A stretch of 6,135 bases of DNA from NAT127 sp041655035 (lineage in GTDB: Bacteria > Pseudomonadota > Gammaproteobacteria > Pseudomonadales > Porticoccaceae): positions 1 to 6,135 of the forward strand of contig JBAZCN010000181.1 in NCBI GenBank assembly GCA_041655035.1, in the 5' to 3' direction. A program made the position numbers and the translations under genes. A model generated the notes under the pieces. It searched no databases, was not told where the DNA came from, and saw only the letters and a list, made by a program, of their open reading frames with translations. Positions 1 to 5,612 of this stretch are shown one piece after another. Positions within the stretch are counted from its first letter, which is position 1. Each line of letters starts with the position of its first letter.

Positions 1-798
1 CTCATCCTCGAATTCCAGAGCGAACCGGACCCCTGGATGGCGGTGCGGATGCTGGTCTATATCGGGCTACTGGCCCAGAACCTGATCCGCGAGGGCGAGC
101 TGTATCAGGGCCGACTGCCGCCGATCCTACCCATCGTGCTCTACAACGGCCAGGCGGCGTGGAAACCCTCCTGCGAAGTGGCGGACTGCTTCGTGCCGCC
201 GCCCAAGGGGCTGGACGTCTTCCAGCCAAGGCTGCTCTACCATCTGGTGGACGAGGCGCGCCTCAAATTGCATCCACTGGACAGCGTACGCAACTTCAGC
301 GAAGCCCTGTTCCGCCTGGAGCGGGGCCGGACGGTGGACGACCTGCGTCGGGTACTGCAAGCGCTCGACAAGGTGATGCGCACACCGGAGCTGCAATCCC
401 TGCGGCGGGCCTTTGGCGTGTGGGTGCGCATCCTCTTGCGGCGCAAGGCGCCGCGCAGTAGCATCAATGAGATCGAACGGATCAACGACATCATGGAGGC
501 GGACAGCATGCTGGCAGAGCGTATCGAAGGGTGGTTCGACGAGGCCGAGCAACGGGGGCTTCAAAAAGGTCTCGAAAAAGGCCGTGAGGAAGGTCGTCAG
601 GAAGGTCGTCAGGAAGGCTTGCAAACGGGGGAAGCCATGGCGCTGCGCCGCTTGCTGGACAAGCGTTTTGGCCCATTGCCGGCCAATGTTGATAGCCGTA
701 TCGACGAGGCCTCTCTGGCGCAGATCGAAACCTGGTTCGACAGGGCCATCGACGCGCCTTCGCTGGATAATGTTTTTGCCGAAGGCGGCAATCGATGA
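1..798 (+). CDS. Rpn-family recombination-promoting nuclease / putative transposase, 5'-truncated by window edge
   Basis: The reading frame is open from base 1 to the TGA at 796-798, so the gene starts upstream of the window; the ATG at 37 is internal to the conserved core. The first codons give LILEFQS, the E-x-Q arm of the PD-(D/E)XK nuclease core of the Rpn/transposase_31 family (E at 10-12, Q at 16-18); the preceding catalytic Asp lies outside the window. The PILPIVLYNGQAAW stretch (about 121-165) is a family hallmark. A charged Gly/Glu/Lys/Arg repeat (KGLEKGREEGRQEGRQEG, about 565-618) leads into a C-terminal block with RRLLDKRFGPLP and a final SLDNVF motif, matching the DUF4351-type tail. 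E. coli RpnA-like proteins are DNA endonucleases that promote RecA-independent recombination; many relatives are annotated as transposases without true mobility evidence. No terminal repeats or partner genes are visible. Family assignment is firm; activity is inferred. Confidence 0.88.
   Translation, partial: LILEFQSEPDPWMAVRMLVYIGLLAQNLIREGELYQGRLPPILPIVLYNGQAAWKPSCEVADCFVPPPKGLDVFQPRLLYHLVDEARLKLHPLDSVRNFSEALFRLERGRTVDDLRRVLQALDKVMRTPELQSLRRAFGVWVRILLRRKAPRSSINEIERINDIMEADSMLAERIEGWFDEAEQRGLQKGLEKGREEGRQEGRQEGLQTGEAMALRRLLDKRFGPLPANVDSRIDEASLAQIETWFDRAIDAPSLDNVFAEGGNR
589..617 (+). repeat. 12-bp tandem repeat inside the Rpn-family gene
   Basis: GAAGGTCGTCAG occurs twice back to back (589-600 and 601-612), and a third copy begins with GAAGG at 613. 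It encodes the repeated E-G-R-Q unit of the charged linker before the C-terminal domain. Because the unit is a multiple of three, copy-number change by slippage would lengthen or shorten the linker without shifting the frame. Confidence 0.8.
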
Positions 799-895
799 GG
801 GCTTTTCCACTGAAGGTCGTTGCTGCTGATACTGGCTGAAACCCTTGCCTGTCGGTAGGCATTGATAACTAAAAATTCATAGCTGCTGTTCCCGC

Positions 896-920
896 GGTGC
901 GCTTCGTTCCTCGGCGCCCC
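896..920. repeat. Imperfect palindrome between convergent genes, REP-like or weak terminator
   Basis: GGTGCGC (896-902) can pair with GCGCCCC (914-920), giving six pairs and one T/C mismatch around an 11-base loop (903-913). On the minus strand the loop begins CGAGGAACGAA. From memory, this arrangement of a GGTGCGC-type arm and an AGGAACGAAG loop resembles a palindromic repeat scattered in many proteobacterial genomes. It lies in the 160-base gap between the 3' ends of the Rpn-family gene and mlaA. There is no T-run directly after either arm, so a classical intrinsic terminator is not supported. Confidence 0.4.
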
Positions 921-958
921 CTATGTTCTATGTATCACATACAAGGAGCTTGGGAACC

Positions 959-1756
959 TCACTCACATCCGTCCGGCAACGCCGTGTCCACCCCGGACTC
1001 GATCATGCGCATGTTCGAGTACAGGAAGCGCACCGTTTCGTATTCGAAGGGCGAGCCGCTGGCGTAGTAGCGGAAATTGACGTTGGAGCGGGTGTCGATG
1101 GCCGCTGTGGTTCCCAGCGCCCAGGCGTGGTCGCTCTGGTACAGGCCGGCGAGATTCACCGAGTAGCTCACGGTGCCGTCGAACAGCAGGCCGCCGCCGT
1201 CGCGCAGGCTGGACGGCCCGGCCAGCGGCAGCACCAGGTACGGCCCGGGCCCCGCGCCCCAGTGGGCGAGAGTGTGGCCGAAGCCGGTCGGCAGCCGTTC
1301 CAGGCCCAGGGGTTTTGCGGGGTCGAACAGGCCGCCGATGCCGATGGTGGTGTTGATCAGGAAGCGCGACAGGCTGTGGGCGCTACCACTGATCCGGCCC
1401 TGCAGGCCGTGGTTGACGATGTTGCCCAGTTCGCCGAGGTTCTTGAAAAAGTTGGTGACGCTCGAGCGCACGGGCCGTGGCAGGATTCGCGTATAACCCC
1501 TGCTGACGGGCAGGAAAATGGCTTCGTCGAAACGGGCGTTGAAATTGTAGACGGCGCGGTTGAAGGGCTCCCAGGGATCGGCCACGCTCGATTCCATCTG
1601 GCAGTCCGGCGCCGTGCCGCCTCTGGCGGCCGCGCCGTGGGCGGCCTTCTCGACGATTGTCGCGGACGGCTGCCCAGTGGCGGGCGGAGCGGGATGGTGC
1701 GATGCACAACCGGCCATCAACAGCGCCAGCGAGGCGGCGGATACGATCTTGTTCAT
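959..1756 (-). CDS. mlaA: MlaA/VacJ family outer-membrane lipoprotein
   Basis: A 265-residue protein. MlaA sits in the outer membrane with porins and removes mislocalised phospholipids from the outer leaflet, handing them to MlaC and the MlaFEDB inner-membrane transporter to keep lipid asymmetry. The N-terminus is a lipoprotein signal with hydrophobic residues 4-15 and Cys17 in LLMAGC; Met at -3 is unusual but tolerable. After an Ala/Pro-rich linker (18-58) come the family motifs: DPWEPFNRAVYNFN (60-73), NLGELGNIVN (106-115), RFLINTTIGIGGLFDPA (131-147), and the FGHTLAHWG...GPYLVLPLAGPSSLRD block (159-186). The start is supported by AGGAG (1763-1767 on the complement) six bases upstream. The ATG overlaps the TGA of the upstream hydrolase gene (ATGA), indicating translational coupling. 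No other mla genes are in the window, which is common because mlaA is often unlinked to mlaFEDCB. Family identification is very secure. Confidence 0.95.
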   Translation of the reverse strand: MNKIVSAASLALLMAGCASHHPAPPATGQPSATIVEKAAHGAAARGGTAPDCQMESSVADPWEPFNRAVYNFNARFDEAIFLPVSRGYTRILPRPVRSSVTNFFKNLGELGNIVNHGLQGRISGSAHSLSRFLINTTIGIGGLFDPAKPLGLERLPTGFGHTLAHWGAGPGPYLVLPLAGPSSLRDGGGLLFDGTVSYSVNLAGLYQSDHAWALGTTAAIDTRSNVNFRYYASGSPFEYETVRFLYSNMRMIESGVDTALPDGCE

Positions 1757-3129
1757 GGTGCGCTCCTAGCGTAGCGTCCGGACACCATGTCGAGCAGATC
1801 CTGGATCTGTTGCTTTTCGCCGAGATTGCCCAGGTGTCCGCCGTGGTCGTAGACCACCAGCCGCGGTCCGAAGGTGCGCCGCAGCCAGTCGAGGTCTTCG
1901 CGGTCGAGGATCAGTTCATCGGCATTGGTCTGGGCGTAATAGTCCGGGTCGCTGCGCAGCAGGTCGCCGATGATTTCCAGGTGATTGTCGGCGATCAGCG
2001 ATTCCCGTGTCGCTCCCGGTCGGCGCGCCAGGTAAAAGGGCGCGAAGACCCGCTCGAAATAGGCCGAAAACGATTGATGGCGCAGCACGCGCATCGCCTC
2101 TTCCAGTGAGTCGCCGCGCCGGGGGGGATGCTGCGGATCGGTCGCCACGCCGGCGCCGGTGTAGATGTCGCCGGCGAAAAACAGGTTGATCAGCGACATA
2201 CGGAACGACAGCGAGATGCCCGCCGCCAGCCGGCGGTCGGAATCGAGCACCGAGGCCGCCGCGCCGAGCAGGAAATCCTGGTCGATATGCATGGCGTCCG
2301 AGACTGCGTACAGGCTGGAAAGCTGGGTGTAGATGTCGTGATACAGCCTGTCGAAGCCCTGTTCGTTGTCCCCTACGCTGAGCTCCAGCAGATGGTCGAG
2401 CCGGCCGATGGTGCTGAATAGGCTGACGGGCGGGTTGATCGCCACCGCGCGGCGGATACCCAGGGTACCGGCCTCGCCGTCGATGGCCTTGAGCATTGCC
2501 GCGTTGGCGCCGCCCAGGCTGTAGCCGATCACGTTGATCTCGGTGAAGCGGTCACCTTTGCGCCCGCGCAATTGGCCGACGAGCTGGGTTGCGACCCGGT
2601 GAAGGTCCAGGCCGTCCTGGTACAGATCGCCGGCCACGCCGGTGCTCGAGGCGGCGACGATAAAGCCGGGAAAGGTCGGCGAGGGCAGGGTCAGGACGTG
2701 GTGGCCGGCGGCGTACAGGGCGCGCCGCAGGAGCCGCAGTTTCTGGCTGTCGGCATTGCCGCCGGTGCCCGCGATCAGAATGGCGAGAGGGGCGGGGCCG
2801 GGTTGTTCCGAGAAGTGCACGCGCAACTTGCGGTTGAACCAGAACACATCGGGCACCGGCAGGCCGCCCTCGATGGCGATATTCATTTCCCGGGTCGGCA
2901 CGGTCTCCGGCAGCGGCGCCAGGTTTTCGGGATCGGGGCCGAACACCATTGCGCGCAACGCCGCCGAATCGGCCAGACCGAGGGGACTCTCACTATCCGC
3001 CGGGGCGGCCAGACAGGTTGTGGCGAGCGCCAGGCTGAGCAGCAGGGCCAGCCCCGCTTGTCCAGGTATCGCGAATCTGCCGGGCAGCCGTCGCCAGCGG
3101 TACCGGCGAGACGCTTGCTCATTCTTCAT
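1753..3129 (-). CDS. Exported alpha/beta hydrolase (serine esterase/lipase-like), coupled to mlaA
   Basis: A 458-residue protein from the ATG at 3127-3129. This start was chosen over an upstream in-frame one at 3285 because AAGGA (3136-3140 on the complement) lies six bases upstream and a signal peptide follows: basic residues 8-19, hydrophobic core 25-38, and a likely signal peptidase I cut near CLA-AP (about 41/42). The long basic n-region with SRRY is faintly Tat-like, but lacks the FLK part. The mature part shows an alpha/beta hydrolase fold: oxyanion-type GTGGN (121-125), nucleophile elbow IGYSLGG with Ser204, a probable acid at Asp404 in NADELIL, and His432 in GGHLGNL. It should be a periplasmic or envelope esterase/lipase; the substrate is unknown. 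Its stop overlaps the mlaA start by four bases, so both are made from one transcript, suggesting a role with membrane lipids. Fold and triad are fairly secure, substrate is not. Confidence 0.82.
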   Translation of the reverse strand: MKNEQASRRYRWRRLPGRFAIPGQAGLALLLSLALATTCLAAPADSESPLGLADSAALRAMVFGPDPENLAPLPETVPTREMNIAIEGGLPVPDVFWFNRKLRVHFSEQPGPAPLAILIAGTGGNADSQKLRLLRRALYAAGHHVLTLPSPTFPGFIVAASSTGVAGDLYQDGLDLHRVATQLVGQLRGRKGDRFTEINVIGYSLGGANAAMLKAIDGEAGTLGIRRAVAINPPVSLFSTIGRLDHLLELSVGDNEQGFDRLYHDIYTQLSSLYAVSDAMHIDQDFLLGAAASVLDSDRRLAAGISLSFRMSLINLFFAGDIYTGAGVATDPQHPPRRGDSLEEAMRVLRHQSFSAYFERVFAPFYLARRPGATRESLIADNHLEIIGDLLRSDPDYYAQTNADELILDREDLDWLRRTFGPRLVVYDHGGHLGNLGEKQQIQDLLDMVSGRYARSAP

Positions 3130-3135
3130 TGGTTG

Positions 3136-3140
3136 TCCTT
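3136..3140 (-). promoter_or_regulatory. Ribosome binding site deciding the hydrolase start
   Basis: The complement reads AAGGA six bases before the ATG at 3127-3129, within a longer purine-rich stretch. This, with the signal peptide directly behind that ATG, favours it over the in-frame start 156 bases upstream. Confidence 0.65.
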
Positions 3141-3181
3141 CCCCTTGGCTTGCGATGCATTCGACACCGGGTTTTGCCCAC

Positions 3182-3212
3182 AGTTTAGCGTTGGGTGACG
3201 GTATTCTGTCGA
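3182..3212 (-). promoter_or_regulatory. Weak candidate promoter for the hydrolase-mlaA operon
   Basis: On the minus strand TCGACA (3207-3212, five of six matches to TTGACA) is followed after 19 bases by TAAACT (3182-3187, four of six matches to TATAAT). The spacer is two bases longer than ideal. It is about 50 bases upstream of the chosen hydrolase start. A pattern of this strength can arise by chance. Confidence 0.2.
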
Positions 3213-3522
3213 CACGGTGTTGTTTCGTACCTGGGTGGCGCCCGTCGCGGTCAGCGGAATCACAAGCCCACAGGCCCGGGCACACAGCGTCAGGAGTATA
3301 CAGGATGGGTTCCTGAAGGCTGATCCGGGGCAGATACGTCGACCGGGCAAGACACAGGCGCCGTCGCTCTTTTCGCCAGCCCCGAGCGCGCTGAAGGCGA
3401 GGGTGGCGCTGGTCGATGGCGGCTGGCGTCCGGCCGGTGCGGCGACGGGGAAAAACACCCTGGATGGTTGCAGGCGTGGCCGATTTTCGATGCTCATGGC
3501 TGAATGGCTAGGTCGGTACGAT

Positions 3523-3551
3523 TTGTATGCAATCCGGGACGCTGATTAAAT
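3523..3551 (+). promoter_or_regulatory. Weak candidate sigma70-type promoter for the VOC-oxygenase operon
   Basis: TTGTAT (3523-3528) and TTAAAT (3546-3551) are separated by 17 bases and lie in a local AT-rich patch about 100 bases upstream of the VOC start. The -35 matches the consensus at only three positions and the -10 at four, so the element would be weak or activator-dependent. A TCCGG direct repeat follows (3555-3559 and 3566-3570), which could be coincidental. Confidence 0.25.
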
Positions 3552-3640
3552 AAATCCGGTGAAAGTCCGGCAATGCGAATAACGATTGGAACAGGCGGCT
3601 CCCGGCCGTACAGATAAATCAGGACATCGTATTTCTTTCT

Positions 3641-3646
3641 GAGGTG
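3641..3646 (+). promoter_or_regulatory. Ribosome binding site deciding the VOC gene start
   Basis: GAGGTG lies six bases before the ATG at 3653-3655. An alternative in-frame GTG at 3644 would start inside this Shine-Dalgarno sequence and has no good ribosome binding site of its own, so the ATG is preferred. Confidence 0.7.
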
Positions 3647-3652
3647 AATGAC

Positions 3653-4183
3653 ATGACGTTAAAAGTGGAGCCATTCATGGGGCGGCAATTCGACCAGGTG
3701 GCCTTTGTAGTGGAAGACCTCGAAAAGGCCCGGGAAAGTTTCGGCCGCCTCTACGGAATAACAAACTGGAACACCTGGAACAACCTGGCCTCGGGCCAGC
3801 TCAACAAGCAGTATTACGGCAAAAAGGGTGACTTCGAGTTCAGTTGTTCCTACGGCTTTGTCGGCGATACCCAGATCGAACTGTGCCACCACGATGGTGG
3901 TTCCAGCATCTACAAGGATTGGCTGGACAGCCGCGGCCCGGGCTTCCACCATCTCGGCTTCCAGCTCGATACCCGCGAGGAGTATGACCAGGTGGCGGCC
4001 TGGTTCGAGAGCCAGAACGCCCCTCTCGCGATGGGCGGCGAAGTTGAAGGTATGGGGGTGTGGGCCTATTTCGACACGGTTGCACAGCTGGGCTGCTATT
4101 CGGAAATCTATTGGTCGTCCCCGGCGGTACTCAAGATTTTCGAGCGCATGAAGCGCGGTGAGCAGGTTCAGCTGGTTGGTTGA
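3653..4183 (+). CDS. VOC (glyoxalase/bleomycin-resistance fold) family protein, first gene of the oxygenase operon
   Basis: A 176-residue protein with two beta-alpha-beta-beta-beta modules, the usual size for a single-chain VOC enzyme. Module one begins FDQVAFVVEDLEKA (13-26) and ends TQIELCHH (73-80). Module two begins GPGFHHLGFQLD (95-106) and ends GCYSEIYW (147-154). The expected metal ligand positions read Gln15, Glu76, His100 and Glu151, the same residue types as human glyoxalase I and close to methylmalonyl-CoA epimerase. That favours a Zn/Ni/Co-type isomerase, lyase or epimerase over a two-His-one-Glu iron extradiol dioxygenase. Cytoplasmic, with no signal peptide. It lies 16 bases before the start of the Rieske alpha gene and is almost certainly co-transcribed with it, so it probably acts on a substrate or product of that oxygenase. 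Family is secure; reaction and substrate are unknown. Confidence 0.9.
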   Translation: MTLKVEPFMGRQFDQVAFVVEDLEKARESFGRLYGITNWNTWNNLASGQLNKQYYGKKGDFEFSCSYGFVGDTQIELCHHDGGSSIYKDWLDSRGPGFHHLGFQLDTREEYDQVAAWFESQNAPLAMGGEVEGMGVWAYFDTVAQLGCYSEIYWSSPAVLKIFERMKRGEQVQLVG

Positions 4184-4188
4184 GCAGC

Positions 4189-4192
4189 GGAG
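4189..4192 (+). promoter_or_regulatory. Ribosome binding site deciding the Rieske alpha subunit start
   Basis: GGAG lies seven bases before the ATG at 4200-4202. A longer frame from a GTG at 4158 would overlap the VOC gene and add 14 residues unlike the start of this family, so the ATG is preferred. Confidence 0.65.
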
Positions 4193-4199
4193 AAGCGGT

Positions 4200-5612
4200 A
4201 TGACTAAATTGGGTAACCTGCAGGTCGGGGCCGATGGTCCGCGCCTGTCCGACGGTACGCTGATCCGCGACCTGTTCGACCATGACAAACGTGAAGTGTC
4301 GTTGCGTGTCCATCACGACCAGGAAATCTTTGATCTCGAGATGGAGCGTATTTTCGCCCATTCCTGGCTCCCGGTCGCCCATGAAAGCGAAATTCCGCAA
4401 GCCGGTGATTATGTGCGTCGATTTGCCGGCCAGGATAGCTGCCTTATCGTCCGCAACGAGGATGACAGCATTTCCGCCTTGCTCAATGCCTGTTCACATC
4501 GCGGCATGCCATTGTGCCGCGATGAAAAGGGGCGTTCGCAGACATTCAAATGCCCTTACCACGGCTGGGCCTTCAACAAGCGCGGCAAGTTTGTCGGCGC
4601 ACCGTTTGAAAAAGAGATGTACGGCAATACGCTGCGCGAAGCCGGTGACGACATTGCCCTGCGCAAGGCCCAAACGGCGATGCTGGGCGGGATGATCTTT
4701 ATCAACTGGGACCTCGAGGCCGAGCCGTTCGAGTCCTATCTCGGCGAGGCCGGCTGGTACCTGCGTGCCGCGCTGGAGCGCACCGACAAGGGGCTTGAAG
4801 TTGTCGGGCCTCCCCAGCGCCACATTATGCGCGCCAACTGGAAGCTGTTGGCAGAGCAGCTTGCCGATGGCTACCACACCCGGGGGCTGCACCAGTCGGC
4901 GGGCGAGATGGGCGCGCTTGGACACAACAGTCACGATCCGGCGTCCTGGGGGCTGATCGGCATCAATGTGTCGACGGTGCAAGGGCACACGATGCGCTGC
5001 ATCGATGCCAAGTCGACGTACAGCTTTGCGGGGATGGACGGCGATGCGCCGGTTGCGGACAAACTGGCGGCGATACCGCCCCCGGGCACCGATAGTGCGC
5101 TGACCAGGGAGTTTCCCGGTAACCTCAGCGAAGGGCAGATGAAAATGCTGGCGGAAACGCCGCCGATGATCATGGGCCTGTTTCCCGGCGCCGATTTCTT
5201 CACCTTCATGGGGGTCGGCGGCAGCGACGACGGCGGTTTCGGCCCTAATATGGTGGCGCGCGCCTGGATTCCCCGCGGCCCCGACATGTTCGAGATGTTG
5301 AGCTGGATCATGGTTGAGCGGGGTGCCAGTGATGAGCTGCGGGAACAGACGCGGCTCACCAGTGTTCGCAACTTTGGTATCAGCGGCTTTATCGAACAGG
5401 ACGATGCGGAGGCCTGGCAAGGTATCCAGCGCACCGTAAAGGGGCCGGTTGCCCGGCAGATGACGGCGAAATACCAGGCTCGGCTCGGGCCCACCAAGCC
5501 CGACGGCTTTGAAGGCGGCGGCGACGTCTATGCCGGTTTTTCCCGCGACGACGCCCAGTGGGCATGGTGGCGGCGCTATGCCGAAGTGATGGGAGGCGGC
5601 AATGAAGGGTGA
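4200..5612 (+). CDS. Rieske aromatic-ring-hydroxylating dioxygenase, large (alpha) subunit
   Basis: A 470-residue cytoplasmic catalytic subunit; the family adds O2 to aromatic or related rings, usually giving cis-dihydrodiols, with electrons from a ferredoxin and/or reductase. The N-terminal region has the family pattern EIFDLEMERIFAHSWLPVAH (42-61). The Rieske [2Fe-2S] site is complete: Cys98-x-His100-Arg-Gly and Cys118-Pro-Tyr-His121-Gly-Trp, 17 residues between the pairs. The catalytic domain has NWKLLAEQLADGYHTRGLH (213-231), giving iron ligands His226 and His231 and the bridging Asp223. The third ligand is Asp401 or Asp402 in IEQDDAEAW (398-406). The Glu219 to His226 spacing is seven, as remembered for benzoate, anthranilate and salicylate-type alpha subunits, rather than eight as in naphthalene dioxygenase. 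Length is normal. The gene overlaps the beta subunit start by 11 bases. Function class is secure; the substrate is not determined, and some relatives are monooxygenases or demethylases. Confidence 0.95.
   Translation: MTKLGNLQVGADGPRLSDGTLIRDLFDHDKREVSLRVHHDQEIFDLEMERIFAHSWLPVAHESEIPQAGDYVRRFAGQDSCLIVRNEDDSISALLNACSHRGMPLCRDEKGRSQTFKCPYHGWAFNKRGKFVGAPFEKEMYGNTLREAGDDIALRKAQTAMLGGMIFINWDLEAEPFESYLGEAGWYLRAALERTDKGLEVVGPPQRHIMRANWKLLAEQLADGYHTRGLHQSAGEMGALGHNSHDPASWGLIGINVSTVQGHTMRCIDAKSTYSFAGMDGDAPVADKLAAIPPPGTDSALTREFPGNLSEGQMKMLAETPPMIMGLFPGADFFTFMGVGGSDDGGFGPNMVARAWIPRGPDMFEMLSWIMVERGASDELREQTRLTSVRNFGISGFIEQDDAEAWQGIQRTVKGPVARQMTAKYQARLGPTKPDGFEGGGDVYAGFSRDDAQWAWWRRYAEVMGGGNEG
5592..5596 (+). 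promoter_or_regulatory. Ribosome binding site for the beta subunit, inside the alpha gene
   Basis: GGAGG lies five bases before the ATG at 5602-5604, within the last codons of the alpha gene, where it encodes part of the Gly-rich C-terminus (GGG before NEG). This supports translation of beta on the same message, coupled to alpha. Confidence 0.65.

Larger units (their letters stand above)
3130..3652. other. Intergenic region between divergent operons
   Basis: About 520 bases separate the hydrolase start from the VOC start. Open frames exist on both strands (one on the minus strand at 3126-3497, one on the plus strand at 3217-3549), but neither has a recognisable protein family or a Shine-Dalgarno sequence. 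The part from about 3500 to 3652 is more AT-rich than the rest and is the likely control region of the oxygenase operon. No RNA gene, strong terminator or long inverted repeat was seen. It could include remnants of a decayed gene. Confidence 0.6.

Noticed and set aside
1..798. Insertion sequence or transposon boundary around the Rpn-family gene
   Set aside because: No terminal inverted repeats or target-site duplication can be identified; the left end is outside the window.
127..810. Minus-strand open frame of 227 codons across the Rpn-family gene
   Set aside because: It is antisense to a clear Rpn-family coding frame; long antisense frames are expected in high-GC DNA.
931..943. Small inverted repeat TGTAT-CAC-ATACA upstream of the mlaA stop, considered as a terminator
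   Set aside because: The stem is only five AT-rich pairs with no adjacent T-run, too weak to call a terminator.
923..1774. Plus-strand open frame of 283 codons across the mlaA gene
   Set aside because: It is antisense to mlaA, whose family motifs, lipoprotein signal and ribosome binding site are unambiguous; the antisense product has no recognisable domain.
3217..3549. Possible 110-residue gene upstream of the VOC gene
   Set aside because: It begins with GTG without a Shine-Dalgarno sequence, has no recognisable domain and would run over the likely promoter of the operon.
4494..5420. Minus-strand open frame of 308 codons within the Rieske alpha gene
   Set aside because: The plus strand encodes all Rieske and iron-site motifs; the antisense product has no family features.
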